Shown piece by piece: positions 32,090 through 42,260 of a DNA stretch of 64,000 nt. The notes below the pieces were generated by a model that saw only the letters and a program-made list of their open reading frames with translations, did no database searches and had not been told where the DNA came from. The position numbers and the translations under genes are program-made. The DNA comes from Coenobita brevimanus (Eukaryota; Arthropoda; Malacostraca; Decapoda; Coenobitidae): positions 21,978,329-22,042,328 of the forward strand of contig CM064632.1 in assembly GCA_032717465.1 (NCBI GenBank), read 5' to 3'. Each line of letters starts with the position of its first letter. The first letter of the stretch is position 1.

Positions 32090-32505
32090 GATCCACTGTG
32101 TATAATGCAATTCGTCACCTTGCATGAACCTTTGACCGATTGCTCTCATAAGCGATCTACATCATCCTTACCTGACCCTTAACCCATCCACCCAGCTTAG
32201 TTCATATTGTATAAAGAGTGGTTAAGTTGATGTTACCGTATGGCCTTTACCTTTGACCTGTGTTCCTGAGAATAGAATAATTCCATCTTTGACTAACCTT
32301 AAATCCGTCCTCCAAATATTATGCAAATCGAATCAGTGGTGTCGTTAGTTATAGGCCAGACTTTTGCCCTTGCCCTGCGACCTTTACCTCCGAATGAATG
32401 TTCTCTAACCTTAATCACGTCACCCTTTCCTGTCCACCAGTCCATTGACCAAGTTGAGTCAAAATCGGGTCAGCGAGTTGAATCGGTCTGACGTGTGACC
32501 TATAT
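32090..32505. repeat. Degenerate ~130-bp tandem repeat with TTTGACC/CTTTACC
   Basis: CCTTTGACC, GGCCTTTACCTTTGACC and GCGACCTTTACCTCC recur about every 120-140 bp with ACCCAGCTTAGTTCA/ACCAAGTTGAGTCA phrases. These are reverse complements of the AGGTCA-bearing phrases at 17700-18370, so this is probably the same family inverted. Confidence 0.5.
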
Positions 32506-32583
32506 CACCCCCGTATTAAACACCAGTTCTTCTGATGGTCCTCAATTTCGTGCGTCTGCCCATTAGTTTTTCCGCAATCTTGG

Positions 32584-32655
32584 TCTCAGACAGACAGACC
32601 GACAGGCAGACGGGCAGGCAGGCAGGCAGGCAGGCAGAAAGACAGACAGGCAGAT
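32584..32655. repeat. (GACA/GGCA)n tetranucleotide tract
   Basis: CAGACAGACCGACAGGCAGA and (GGCA)n repeats. Confidence 0.92.
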
Positions 32656-32698
32656 AAGACCAGACACAAACATCCCTGCGTTTAGGCGCACGGCTGAA

Positions 32699-32703
32699 TA
32701 ATA

Positions 32704-32755
<52 letters not shown>

Positions 32756-32776
32756 TAGTAAAAATAATAATAATAA
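32699..32776. repeat. (AAT)n microsatellite
   Basis: AATAAT repeats with two interruptions, abutting the RTE-derived element. Confidence 0.95.
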
Positions 32777-32885
32777 TCTGCCTATCTATTGCCAGACGCC
32801 ATAATCCCGTAAGGGGTGGCCATTGGACTTTGAATTATTTGTTTTGCGAGAAGGGGCACTAACCCGCCACCAACCCACTTGTTGA
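32777..32885 (-). mobile_element. Internally deleted RTE derivative (RTE-SINE-like)
   Basis: In one ~110-bp unit, RTE 3'-end sequence (CTGCCTATCTATTGCCAGAC, GCCATAATCCCGTAAGGGGT, GGCC) is joined through about 25 bp to RTE 5'-end sequence (AGAAGGGGCACTAACCCGCC, ACCAACCCACTTG; compare 36243-36275 and 47612-47644). The whole coding region is missing. Like full copies, it abuts (AAT)n at its 3' side. Confidence 0.7.
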
Positions 32886-32889
32886 CACG

Positions 32890-33145
32890 TAAGGAGCACG
32901 TATGGATTGGTTATGTGGTTACCACCCGGCGTTGTAAATGTTTTCATGGCTTACAGGAAACCATTTGGCTTGTCACTCAATGGAAAGCCACCTGTAAATG
33001 AAAGAAAAGCAATAAGAAGTGACAGGAAAGCTGGGAGAAATAGGAAGAGAGGAGGGCAGGCACAGAAAAAGAATGATGAAGGCTAAGGAAGAAGTAGGCA
33101 GCACCACATCAAATGAGTGGTTGATGGTCGCCACCACCTACCACT
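32890..33145 (+). repeat. S1 SINE-like repeat copy
   Basis: TTATGTGGTTACCACCCGGC, GTTGTAAATG, GGCTTACAGGAAACCATTTG, GCTTGTCACTCAATGGAAAG, then AAGTGACAGGAAAGCTGGGA, AGAGAGGAGGGCAGGCACAG and GGCAGCACCACATCAAATGA. The same blocks occur at 43850-44060. It ends in (AAT)n. Confidence 0.75.
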
Positions 33146-33192
33146 AATAATAATAATAATAATAATAATAATCTATCTATCTATCTATCTAT
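33146..33192. repeat. (AAT)n then (CTAT)n
   Basis: AAT repeats followed by about six CTAT units that belong to the RTE 3' tail (ATAG repeats on the element strand). Confidence 0.9.
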
Positions 33193-33425
33193 AGCTCGAC
33201 GCCTTAATCCCGCAAAGGGTGGCCGCAGACAAAACGCCTTCAAGTCGCTGTCACCCATCATTTGACTACCCTCCCCCCAACTCACCCCCCCCCCTCCCTC
33301 ATATACCGCTCAACTCCATCCCTTCACCTCATCCTCGGTCTACCCTTCCCTCTCCCTCCTTCCACCTCACCTACATACACCCTCTTAGTCAGTCTTTCAT
33401 TCTCCATTCTCTCCACATGTCCAAA

Positions 33426-34970
33426 CTACCTCAGTGTATTTCTCCTAATGTCAACCACATCCACATCCACCCCACAACGTTCCTTCACTTCTTCATTCGT
33501 CAACCTGTCCCTCCAGGTCACTCCACATGCTCCTCTCAAGTAACTCATTTCCACTGCTCTCACTCTTGACTTGTTCCCCTCTTGCAAGGTCCACGCCTCG
33601 CTTCCATACGTCAGGGTAGGGATCACAATACTCTCGTGCAGTGACTTCTTAAATTCCATACTCACCTCTCTGTTTCTCATCACTGCTTTCAGTGAACCAG
33701 CAACCTTCCTTCCCTGCTGTACCCTTTCACGCACTTCATCCCCCAAAGTTCCATCCATACTCATCAGACTACCCAAGTATTTGAATGCACTCACACTCTC
33801 CATATCCTCACCATCCAACCTCACTGTACATTCTGTGACTTCATTCCTCTCAAACATCATAACTTTACTTTTGTTTACATTAACTTTCAGCTTCCTCCTC
33901 CTACACACTGTCCCAAATTCATTCACCAAACCTTGCAACTCCCATTCATCTTCACTCAACAATACTGTATCATCAGCAAACAGCAACACCTGAATCTTCC
34001 AAATATCACCCTCATTCATTAGAGCCACCCCCACATCCACTGCCCTACCCTGCACCTCCTTTGCAACCCCATCCATGTATATATTAAACAGCCATGGAGA
34101 CATCACACATCCCTGTTCCAGTCCCACATTGAGATCAAAGAACTCACTCAGCTCACCATCCACTCGCACCGTACCCCTAGTTCCTTACATACTCTTCACA
34201 GCATTCAACAATTTCCCATCCACTCCATATATTCTTAATACCTTCCACATACTTTGCCTATCTGTTCTGTCATAAGCTTTCTCCAAGTCCATGAAGGCAG
34301 CATACACTTTCTTTCCCTTCTCTAGATACTTCTCCTCTAAACATCTCAGAACAAATATCTGATCTACATACCCTTTTCCCTTCCTAAATCCCCCTTGTTC
34401 ATCTCCAACTAGCTCCTCTGTCATATGCCTAACCCTATCAATGAGTATTCTACCATATATTTCACCAGTCACACTAAAAAGTCAAATACCCCTATGGTTA
34501 CCACATACTTCTCTCTCCCCTTTTCCTTTGTATAAAAAAACAGTTGTACCTGATTTCCAGTCCTCTGGAACCCTTCCCTCTTCCCAAGCCAATCTACACA
34601 ACTTCCATATCCACTCCACAACAATCTCACCCCCATACCTCAGCATTTCACCACACACTCCATCAATTCCTGGGGCCTTTCCCAACTTGATCTTCTTCAT
34701 TGCTTCCACTGCTTCCGTCCTACTGATCTCTTCCTCCCTCCTCTCATCTCTTCTTCTCCCAGCCATTCCCCAGCCACTTATACTCGCACTGCTGTCACTC
34801 TCTACATTCAACAAATCCTCAAAGTGCTCCTTCCATCTCCTCAATTTCTCTCTCTCCTCCACCAACAATCTATTATTCCTATCTTTCACTCCCTTACTAT
34901 TTCCCCTTTCACACTGTCTTACTTTCTTTACGTCCTTCCAAAACAATTTCTTACTCTCCCTCCATTTCAC
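33426..34970 (-). pseudogene. RTE copy 1 reverse transcriptase region (broken by stops)
   Basis: One frame, read through three stops. Block 34970-34482: LGKAPGIDGV and WKSGTTVFLYKGKG (RT entry blocks), ended by TGA where copy 2 reads TGC. Block 34472-34185: QGGFRKGKG and FMDLEKAYDR (motif A), ended by TAA in the AVKSM(Y) position. Block 34169-33426: GLEQGCVMSP (motif B), LLFADD (motif C with both Asp), YLGSLMSMDG, LTYGSEAWTL, then a TAG after NTLR where the family has W/L before FGHVE. Catalytic residues are intact, but no single protein can be made. Confidence 0.9.
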
Positions 34971-35037
34971 ATTCAGATTCCTCCTCCCACTTTCTTCTTA
35001 CACTCCTTCACCAGTCTCTTCACCTCCCTTCTCCTAC

Positions 35038-36022
35038 TCACATATACCTCTCTCTTCTCTCATCTTCTCCCCTACCTCTACTCGATAACGATTCACTATA
35101 TGCCTTCTTTTGTTCCACAGCTCGTTTCACCTCCTCATTCCACCATGCTGTCCCTTGCACTCCCTTGCATCTCCTCCTCACTCCACAAACCACCTCACAC
35201 GCTGCGCCTCTCTCTTCCATAAATATCTTACATACGTCTTCCACCCCTTCCATCTGCTCTAGCTCATACCTTCCCAATCTTTCTTCCACTATGCTCTTAC
35301 ACTCTGCCATTTTCTCACTATCTTGCAGCTTCTCCACTCTTCTCACAGGAGCTGCTTCCTCCTGTCTTCCACTTTGTCTCCTCAACCGTTTTCTTTGCAG
35401 CTTTACCTTGGCCATCACTAGGTGATGGGCCGAGACTCCATTCCCCCACCCTCTCCACACTCTTGCATCCAACACTTGCCTTCTCATTCGCTTATCCACA
35501 CACACGTAGTCTATCATTGCCTTTCGTTCAACAAGTTCACCATCCATCCTCCTCATTACTCTCTATGTGGATCATCTTACGTCGAAAATAGGTGTTGGCT
35601 ATTGCCAACCCCTTACCAGCACAGATGTCCACCAAAGCACTACCATTCCCATCTACCTCAGCTGGCACACCCCACTGACCAACCACTCCATCCACTCCTA
35701 CATTCCCAACTTTGCCATTCATGTCTCCAATCAAAAGCACTCTCTCTCTCCTCTCAAATTTGTCCATACATGCTTCTACTCTCGCCCAAAACTCATCTTT
35801 CACTCTTGCCACTCGGTCCTCTGTCGGAGCATACACACATACAATATCCCATGCTTGTATACCTACTTTCATCCTCACCCATACAATCGTTGCACCCACT
35901 GTTCCATACTCTCTCATATTCTCCTTCCACTTCTTGCTTATCATCAGACATACTCCCTGTCTTGCCCTTTCATTCTCATTAACACCCGCACATATACCTA
36001 AACCATATTCCCATTCTCTCAC
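35038..36022 (-). pseudogene. RTE copy 1 endonuclease region (broken)
   Basis: Two frames cover an APE-like endonuclease, which in the family nicks target DNA to prime reverse transcription. The first, 36022-35537, shows VYAPTE (residues 63-68) and LLIGDMNGKVG (residues 96-106). At about 35568 this copy lacks the 8 bases TATACCTG present in copy 2, which shifts the frame and removes the H..TW motif. The second frame, 35556-35038, shows MIDYV and then VSAHHLV where copy 2 has ISDHRLV; the catalytic Asp of SDH is replaced by Ala. The linker toward RT follows (RRVEKLQDSEKMAE). The open part begins downstream of the catalytic Glu motif, so the true N-terminus is further broken. Confidence 0.85.
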
Positions 36023-36340
36023 CCTTTCACCTTTCCATTTACAGTAGTTTCAGTCAATCCACATATATCCACTCTTGCATCCTCAAGCACCTGAACGATC
36101 TCTCTCTCACTTCATCAATCAATCCTCTCACATTCCATGTTCCCACCCTCAGAATGTCCTTTGTCCGTCCCTTAGTCGTCAAAGTATGGTCCGTCCTGGT
36201 CCGGGGCGCTTTATTCGCTTGTTTATTTAGTTCTTTTTACGGGGTGGGGCACTAACCCACCACCAACCCTTTTAGTCGCCTCGTACGACAAGCAGGGATA
36301 CTGGGGGAGTATTCTTGAAACCCCCCTACCCCCAGGGGGT

Positions 36341-36348
36341 CAATAATG

Positions 36349-36382
<34 letters not shown>

Positions 36383-36426
36383 TAACAATAATAATGATAA
36401 TAACTAATAACAACAATAATAATAAC

Positions 36427-36459
<33 letters not shown>

Positions 36460-36520
36460 AAATAGTAGTAGTAGTAGGAGTAGGAGTAGTAGTAGTAGTA
36501 ATGATAACAGTAATAATGGT
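36341..36520. repeat. (AAT)n/(TAG)n compound microsatellite
   Basis: AAT and TAG repeats directly beyond the RTE copy 1 5' end. Confidence 0.93.
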
Positions 36521-36632
36521 AAAACTCTGTGATGGTTCACAATAAAAAGATTTCCCTGTGGAGAAGATTTCCCCTAATGGTAAAACTCTTCTCTCTTGAT
36601 CATCGCAGTAACATTAATACTTCTGAAGACAT

Positions 36633-37415
36633 TGTTACGGAACAGAGAAAGATAATGTACACTTTAAGTGAGAATACTAAGAGTCACTACTGTCCCGTAT
36701 AGTTCCAGGTTCAAAACAAAAGACTTAGGTAAAATTACAAGTTAAAGTTTAATGCACAAACTAACAACAAAACATTCAGGACTCATAAGGATAATGTAAT
36801 GGCAAAAAACAGGTTAAATATATGGTTAACTGCAATAGCCTATATTAACATGAAATTAGCAAGAGTAAATTTACCTAAGTCAGCCCTGATAAAATGAAAA
36901 TACACTGGGTAATGCACAGTTAATGCAAGATAAATTATTACAGATACAAGCTATTATTAATGATGACTGACATAAAGAACCCTACATGAATTACAAAAAC
37001 CTCACCAGGCCCACAAATTAAACTTATGCTATACAGTACAAGAACAAAATGCAACAACGCTTATACTCAAATTACACAGCTGCTAGATGGTTGGAGACTT
37101 CCTGAGCACTCAATAATAACTGTACAGGGGAGGACAGAGATGTGAACAAAATGAGGAGCAGATCTAAGTGGCAATGATGCAGAGACTGAGCTCATTATAT
37201 AGGGGCCAGCAGAGCTTGATACAACTTGTAAGAAGGACGCGGAAATGAAGCCATGGGGACAAAGAGTTGACAATCCCGCACTGAATAACAGAAAGGACGA
37301 CTTTACTATAACGGTAGAAGGGGGGGACTGAGGCAGAACACGCTCGTGATCAAACAGGCAGCACACTGTACGTTAGAATTACACAAAGGATTATGAAATC
37401 ATAGGCTATGTAACA
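36633..37415 (-). mobile_element. Solo LTR, 783 bp, with 4-bp target duplication ACAT
   Basis: Read on the minus strand it starts TGTTACATAGCC and ends CTGTTCCGTAACA, giving short inverted ends TGTTAC/GTAACA. The flanking bases are ACAT (36629-36632) and ACAT (37416-37419). Inside, CCCCTATATAATGAGC (about 37193-37208) is a good TATA box, and GCATTAAACTTTAAC (about 36740-36755) gives an ATTAAA-type polyadenylation signal. U3-R-U5 order is therefore consistent with minus-strand orientation. No internal retrovirus-like coding region is adjacent, so it is a solo LTR left by recombination. The family (Gypsy- or BEL-like) is not resolved. Confidence 0.88.
37193..37208 (-). promoter_or_regulatory. 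Predicted LTR TATA box
   Basis: CCCCTATATAATGAGC on the minus strand, roughly 210-225 bp into the LTR, followed by a segment that could contain the start site. Known LTR logic, not experimental evidence. Confidence 0.55.
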
Positions 37416-37476
37416 ACATACACATAATGACAGATAAATCTTGAACTTTTCCTAAATACGTCTCATAAATCTTTCA

Positions 37477-37477
<1 letters not shown>

Positions 37478-37518
<41 letters not shown>
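37478..37518. repeat. (CT)n microsatellite
   Basis: About 20 CT units ending exactly where the I-type element coding sequence begins. Confidence 0.95.
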
Positions 37519-37522
<4 letters not shown>

Positions 37523-38165
37523 TGGCCAAGGCTGCGGCTTCTCAACAGCCTCCAACCGAATATGCGCTTCCTGCTTCTGATATAACACTTTACTTGCGGC
37601 ACGGAATTCGTATGTATTGGCAGAGACGCTGGGATAGTGTCACTCATAATAAGCTGAAAGAGGTCGTTCAGAGAGTGGATGTGCCAAGGGTTCTCCCTTC
37701 CATGCCTCGGCGATTTGAGGTGGCTCTTGCTAGGCTTCGTATTGGGCACTCTTGGCTTACACATGGGTTCCTGATGAGTGGTGAGACTCAGCCATACTGT
37801 GATGATTGCCTTCTTCCTCTTACTGTCCGTCACTTGCTGGTCGAGTGCCCGAGTTTGGGGGGCCTGCGTCAGAGTTTCCTCGATAGGCATAGAGGGGCAG
37901 ATGGTGCCTACTGTCTCTCCTCGATGCTTGGTGGAGCCCATAACGATTTTACTGATGTTTTTAGTTTTCTTCAGGAGGCGGGCCTCCTTCCACTTTTATA
38001 AGTAATTGATATTTTTCTTTTAAGTATTATTATATTATTTTTAGTGTTTTATTTCTAGTAATAGTTATTAATTTTATCTTGAATATGCACTATTTATTTC
38101 CCGTGTCTTTTGGCTTGTTGTCCGGCGGCATGTGACCCTGGCAGTTGTGCCGCCAGATTTTAAAT
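37519..38165 (+). mobile_element. I-type non-LTR retrotransposon, 5'-truncated 3' end
   Basis: The open frame runs from the (CT)n border to a TAA at 38001 without an in-frame ATG at its start, so the N-terminal part is missing. The encoded tail has YWQRRWDSV, RLRIGHSWLTHGFL (residues 71-84 from 37522) and C93-x2-C96-x7-H104-x4-C109 (CDDC...H....C). That zinc-finger-like block follows RNase H in I/Nimb-type elements. The 3' UTR ends GGCAGTTGTGCCGCCAGATT, TTAAATATTTTCAATCAGTC and a (TCAA)n tail. Clade assignment beyond 'I-group' is tentative. Confidence 0.82.
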
Positions 38166-38219
38166 ATTTTCAATCAGTCAGTCAATCAATCAATCTCTGT
38201 CTCTGTCTCTGTCTCTGTC

Positions 38220-38252
<33 letters not shown>

Positions 38253-38275
38253 GTGTCTCTCTCTCTCTCCACCTC
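38166..38275. repeat. (TCAA)n, (TCTG)n, (CT)n tail tract
   Basis: CAAT repeats of the I-type tail, then CTGTCT, CTGT and CT repeats. Confidence 0.9.
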
Positions 38276-38559
38276 TTAATCCACATTCTCGTATAACCTT
38301 CCCTCTTATTTTTTTCAGCCACTCTATTTTTCCCCTGCCAGTCTCCTCAGTATTCGCCTCGTTTCTCCGTTTAACCCCGAGGCCCCCGCTGTTTACAATG
38401 TTATTCTCCTTGTTTACTTTATTCTCTTTCATCCATGTTTCACGGGTAATTCTTCACTAAGCATTTTTGTTTTTTTCAACTCCCCACAAAGCGAGGAGGT
38501 CTACATGATAAAATTCACTCATTGGATGTAGTGCTTTCTTCAGGTGATTCTACTGTATA

Positions 38560-38825
38560 CTGAGTCACAAGTCATATGGTTTCCTGTAACCCAGGAAACG
38601 CTGGGTAGTAAACATGTAACCATATGACGCCTGGTGATCTAGTGGCTTGAGGCGCTGCAACTGGATGTAGCCTGTAAAGGTTTCCATCTGAGGGGTGATT
38701 GGGGTTTGTCGCTCACATAATGCCACTCGGGGATGAGGGAGGCTGGTCGCCCATGCCATAAATGTATGGATTGAGTAGCCTAGCCCTGGGTTCCTACTCT
38801 CCTGATGGTACAAAATGAATTGGGT
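38560..38825 (-). repeat. S1 SINE-like repeat copy, longest
   Basis: The reverse complement reads CATCAGGAGAGTAGGAACCC, AGGGCTAGGCTA, GGCATTATGTGAGC, GGAAACCTTTACAGGC, GCAGCGCCTCAAGCCACTAG, CATATGGTTACATG and CCTGGGTTACAGGAAACCAT. The same order is visible at 44140-44350. Confidence 0.7.
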
Positions 38826-39184
38826 GATAGATGAATGGATGGAAGGGTACAACACTGCCAAATTCAGATCACCTTTGGAAGTAAGGCTAATATAATGAAT
38901 GGTTAACACTTTCACCCCGAGGTTCTCCCAGGCTGAATAACGGTGTGTGGAGTTAGCCAGAATTAAACACAACTGATTCCCGGTGACGAAGGGGTTCACT
39001 GGAGGATTTTTGCTGCCCACTTATTCCATTGCGTCTGCCCTAAGCTGAGGAAAATCGTCCGTCATTACTCAATATTAAATTCAATGTAAACTAGATCCTA
39101 CCATGAAGGGGTTAACCGCTAATATAAGATGTATATTCTTGATATCCTTGCCACTATCAGGTTATGAGACATCGCACTGCAAGA

Positions 39185-39510
39185 CGTACAGGGTGGTCCA
39201 TATATAACGCTCATCTTGCACTCCGCCGGGTGTTATCTCGTGTGTTCCTGGGACGGCACAATCAGCGTTATCAGCCTTCCTGCTTTCCTATCCTTGCCTT
39301 TGACCCATAGGGTAATTACGCTTTTATTACCTATATTATAATTAACAGCCTTGAAAGCATTAGTAGTTTTTTTTTTTTTTTTGACCCGTTTGTAACCTGC
39401 ATCATTTATTCATTTCCTACTCTGTCTGTCACACCAATGCCCTCACCAGCAGACTGAGCCGAGCTTGAGTTTCTATTTGAGTGTTATTGATAGACGGCCC
39501 TAATACTGAC
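39185..39510 (+). repeat. R4 dispersed repeat, with a GGTGGTCCATATATAA head
   Basis: CAGGGTGGTCCATATATAAC, ..TCGTGTGTTCCTGGGACGGC starts a block whose head recurs at 42512 (AGGATGGTCCATATATAATG, TTTCGTGTGTGTTGAGGGGA). Its later part (CACCAGCAGACTGAGCCGAG) recurs at 5740. Confidence 0.55.
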
Positions 39511-39710
39511 CCCTAAGTTTCCTCTAAATAAAACGTCTGGAGGAGGCAGGAAGAAAATAAACATCATCTCATTCAAGGGTTATTTGTTTATTTATTTATT
39601 TATTTGTTTATATATTTTTCCTCCTGTCGGGTGCTCCTCTCGACCCCATCCCGAGTGTGTGTATCGAGCGTCCAGAGGTATTCATAAAGGTTCTTAACTG
39701 GTTCACTCCC

Positions 39711-39925
39711 AAGTCCTGCATTCTTGTTAGTTAAGGTGGCTTCCTGTCACCTCTTCCTTAGCAGTTACTTTTTGGATGCGGCTGGTTACAATAATTTTGC
39801 ACGTTTGCAGGGTATTGTAATATTAGAATGATTTAGGGTATATTAGAAGAGGAGAGGAAGGTGTAGTAAACAAAATAAATCGCTTAAGATGTGTTAGGGA
39901 GTTTCATTAACTGACGAAACGACTT
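39711..39925. mobile_element. M2 MITE copy
   Basis: AAGTCCTGCATTCTTGTTAG, TTAAGGTGGCTTCCTGTCAC, CTCTTCCTTAGCAG at the left. AAAATAAATCGCTTAAGATG, TGTTAGGGAGTTTCATTAAC at the right. The interior GCAGGGTATTGTAATATTAG and AGGAAGGTGTAGTAAACAAA matches 15088-15312. Confidence 0.8.
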
Positions 39926-39944
39926 ACCTTTCATATCACACAGG

Positions 39945-40055
39945 CTGCCACCAGACGATTTTATTAGAGTTAGGAGTGACATCCAAGAGTGAAGGGGTTA
40001 CTGAAGGCTGTGTGTAACCCCTCCAAAAAACTTAATAAAATCGTGTGGCATTAGC
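39945..40055. repeat. M3 inverted pair
   Basis: CCACCAGACGATTTTATTAG (39949) and CTTAATAAAATCGTGTGGCA (40029) face each other about 80 bp apart. Confidence 0.6.
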
Positions 40056-40114
40056 AGGGATACCCGGTAGTGTTCGTATTTTATTGTTGCTCTTTCCAAA
40101 TGGTTTTCTTCGGT

Positions 40115-40180
40115 AGCAGTAGTACCGTAGTAGCAGTAGTGGTAGTAATAACCAGGAGCAGCAGCAGTTGTTGTAGTCGA

Positions 40181-40230
<50 letters not shown>

Positions 40231-40235
40231 TGTTA
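40115..40235. repeat. (AGC/TAG) then (ATT)n microsatellite
   Basis: Imperfect GTAGTAG/AGCAGC, then about 17 ATT units. Confidence 0.93.
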
Positions 40236-40589
40236 TTAGTTCCAACCTCAGGCTCCTCTCAACGTAAGCCCTGTGGACTACAGACAGAAGCGAGTCTTTT
40301 CCTGCAGCCATCCATCCACCTGTCGGGGTATAGGGAGGGAGATGAGGGACGTGTGTATAACCGGACAGTATAGCCACACAGTCATATCGGTGTCAGCGTA
40401 GTGAAGGGGTTACGATTAAGAAAGTTTGTGAATACGGCAGCCGATTCCCCGCAGCGGCTAATCTACGTGGCCGGCTGAGAGGCTGAAAACTGCCGCTGTG
40501 AATATTGATAAGGACGGCTGGGTGGGGGGCTCGCTGCGTCGGGGGTTCCCTCGGCTGATTAAAACCAACTTATATTAGTTAGAATTAAA

Positions 40590-40611
40590 TGGTGTGTGTG
40601 TGTGTGTGCGT

Positions 40612-40680
<69 letters not shown>

Positions 40681-41005
40681 TAGAGTGTTGGTGTGGTGTG
40701 TAGTAGTGGGGTGTGTTGTGTGGTGTGGTATGGTGTGGGTGGGCAGGTATAGTACAGTGTGGTGTGATGTGATATGTGATGTGTGGTGTGGCGAGGTGTG
40801 TGATGTGATGTGATGTGTGGTGTGGCGAGGTGTGTGATGTGATGTGATGAGTGGTGTGGTGTGGTGGGGTGTGAGATGGTGTGGTTTGTGGCGTAGTTTG
40901 GTGTGGTGTGATACGTGGCGTAGTGTGGTGTGGTTTGTGGCGTAGTGTGGTGTGGTTTTTGGCGTAATGTGGTGTGGTTTGTGGTGTAGTGTGGTGTGGT
41001 TGAAT
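40590..41005. repeat. (GT)n followed by GTGTGGTGTG-type minisatellite
   Basis: (GT)n to 40678, then about 325 bp of GTGTGGTGTGATGTG and TGGCGTAGTGTGGTGTGGTT units (the last is a 22-25-bp repeat, about five copies at 40890-41000). Confidence 0.9.
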
Positions 41006-41094
41006 TCAGTGGCATGCCAGTTAGTAATTACGTTAGACTCTCGCCTCTTCTTTGTTTGCTCACCTCTTTCATTTCAAAGGATACTCAAGGATTG

Positions 41095-41625
41095 GGGATG
41101 GGGCGGTAGGCGGGGGTAGGTGGAGGAGATAGAGGATGGGGGGAGCGAGAGGGAGGAAAAGAAGAAGAGGGAGAGGGGGAGGGGAGGGAGTGATGGGGAG
41201 GGAGAGTGAGCAAGGAGGTAGGAAAGACTGTTTTTTTTATGCTCCCCACTGATTTTTTTTTTTTTCGATTCAGAAGAGACGTCTGGTAATGAAGGGGTTT
41301 ATAAAGTCTACATCTAACCCCGAAATTCGAAAAGCTTGTCCTGAAGTTGATTAAAATCGTGTGGAAGCAGCAAGAATGTGATGAAAAGTAGAAGGGGAAT
41401 GGACAGACACAAGGATATGAGATGAGAGTGGAGGGAAGGTAGGCAGGGAGATGGAGGGAAGGTGAGCAGGAAGGTGGAGGGAATTTGGGCAAGGAGGTAA
41501 AAAGGAAGTAAGGGTGAGGGATACGAAATAAGGTGAGCAAGAATGGGTTGGAAATATAGACAGAAGTAAGAGGAGGAGAGAATGAGAGGGAGGGTGGGCA
41601 GGAAGGTTGAGAGAGAGAGAGAGAG
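41095..41625. repeat. Purine-rich tracts (GGGA/GGAA) around an M3-like core
   Basis: GGGAGG-rich 41095-41225, then ATTAAAATCGTGTGGAAGCA (41345, M3 reverse), then GGAGGGAAGGTxxGCAGGxAGGT repeats at 41430-41500. Confidence 0.7.
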
Positions 41626-41729
41626 ACCTGAAAGCTGGAGCTCCTCAAGAAATTAAGTTAGCGTATTTTTCATCTAAATTTTACTCATTACGGAGGAAAG
41701 ACGGTCGGGATGATGGGAGGCAAAGAGGC

Positions 41730-41756
41730 TTTTTTTTTTTTTTTTTTTTTTTTTTT
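41730..41756. repeat. Poly(T) tract
   Basis: About 27 T. Confidence 0.9.
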
Positions 41757-42063
41757 AGCTGTCATATTAAAAATCTTGGTATCTCCTGATGTTAATACTT
41801 TACTTAGGAGAGGGAGTGCTCCTAGTAAAGGAATCACAATAACCCTTTACTGAACAAAAGCTATATTCTTAATTATTTTATTTCGCCTAGAACACAGACC
41901 CTTCATGGAACTGTAAGGGAGAGGTGTTCAGCGTACTACCCTTCGCCTACCTACTTCCTGTCACGAACCTTAGGAATATCCCACGCGCTACATTGCGAAA
42001 TCGTTGAACGCCGTTGTCGATGGTGGACTGTGCGCACTATGGGATTAACCTCTCCAGTTCGAT

Positions 42064-42068
42064 GATCT

Positions 42069-42105
<37 letters not shown>
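42064..42105. repeat. (CT)n microsatellite
   Basis: C run, then about 17 CT units. Confidence 0.93.
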
Positions 42106-42111
<6 letters not shown>

Positions 42112-42204
42112 ACTAACTCCAATGCATATTATTCTGCTTAGGGGGGATTTGTGGAACTGTATGGTTTAGATACAGCCTTCACTAACCCCTCCACTAATTA
42201 CAGG

Positions 42205-42260
42205 CCTCCCCTTACGCTGAATAAAACCGTCTTGTGGTAGTTAGTAAAAAATAAAGCCAG
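42205..42260 (-). repeat. M3 core, reverse
   Basis: GCTGAATAAAACCGTCTTGT, GGTAGTTAG. Confidence 0.5.

Larger units (their letters stand above)
33191..36340 (-). mobile_element. RTE-clade non-LTR retrotransposon, copy 1 (near full length)
   Basis: About 3.15 kb on the minus strand. The 5' end (36340 leftward) begins with CCCCCTGGGGGTAGGGG and CGTACGAGGCGACTAAAAGG. The coding order is APE endonuclease, then reverse transcriptase, then a C-terminal region; the short 3' tail ends in ATAG repeats. This architecture, without RNase H, and the RT wording (FADD, MDLEKAYDR, YLGSLMS, LTYGSEAWTL) fit the RTE clade. It is inactive: a frameshift in the endonuclease, an 8-bp loss, several stops, and SDH changed to SAH. 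(AAT)n lies on both sides. Very similar to copy 2 at 44548-47702. Confidence 0.92.

Noticed and set aside
33219..36050. Several plus-strand open frames rich in Ser/Pro/Leu
   Set aside because: They are antisense shadows of the RTE coding region; the minus strand carries the recognised endonuclease and RT motifs.
36581..37450. Possibility that 36.6-37.4 kb is a host gene promoter/5' UTR because of its TATA box
   Set aside because: TGTTAC/GTAACA ends plus a matching ACAT duplication on both sides identify it as an LTR.
37522..38001. Treating the 160-codon frame as a host zinc-finger gene
   Set aside because: Sequence order matches the post-RNase H tail of I-type elements, it lacks an initiating ATG, and it is followed by a CAAT-repeat tail.
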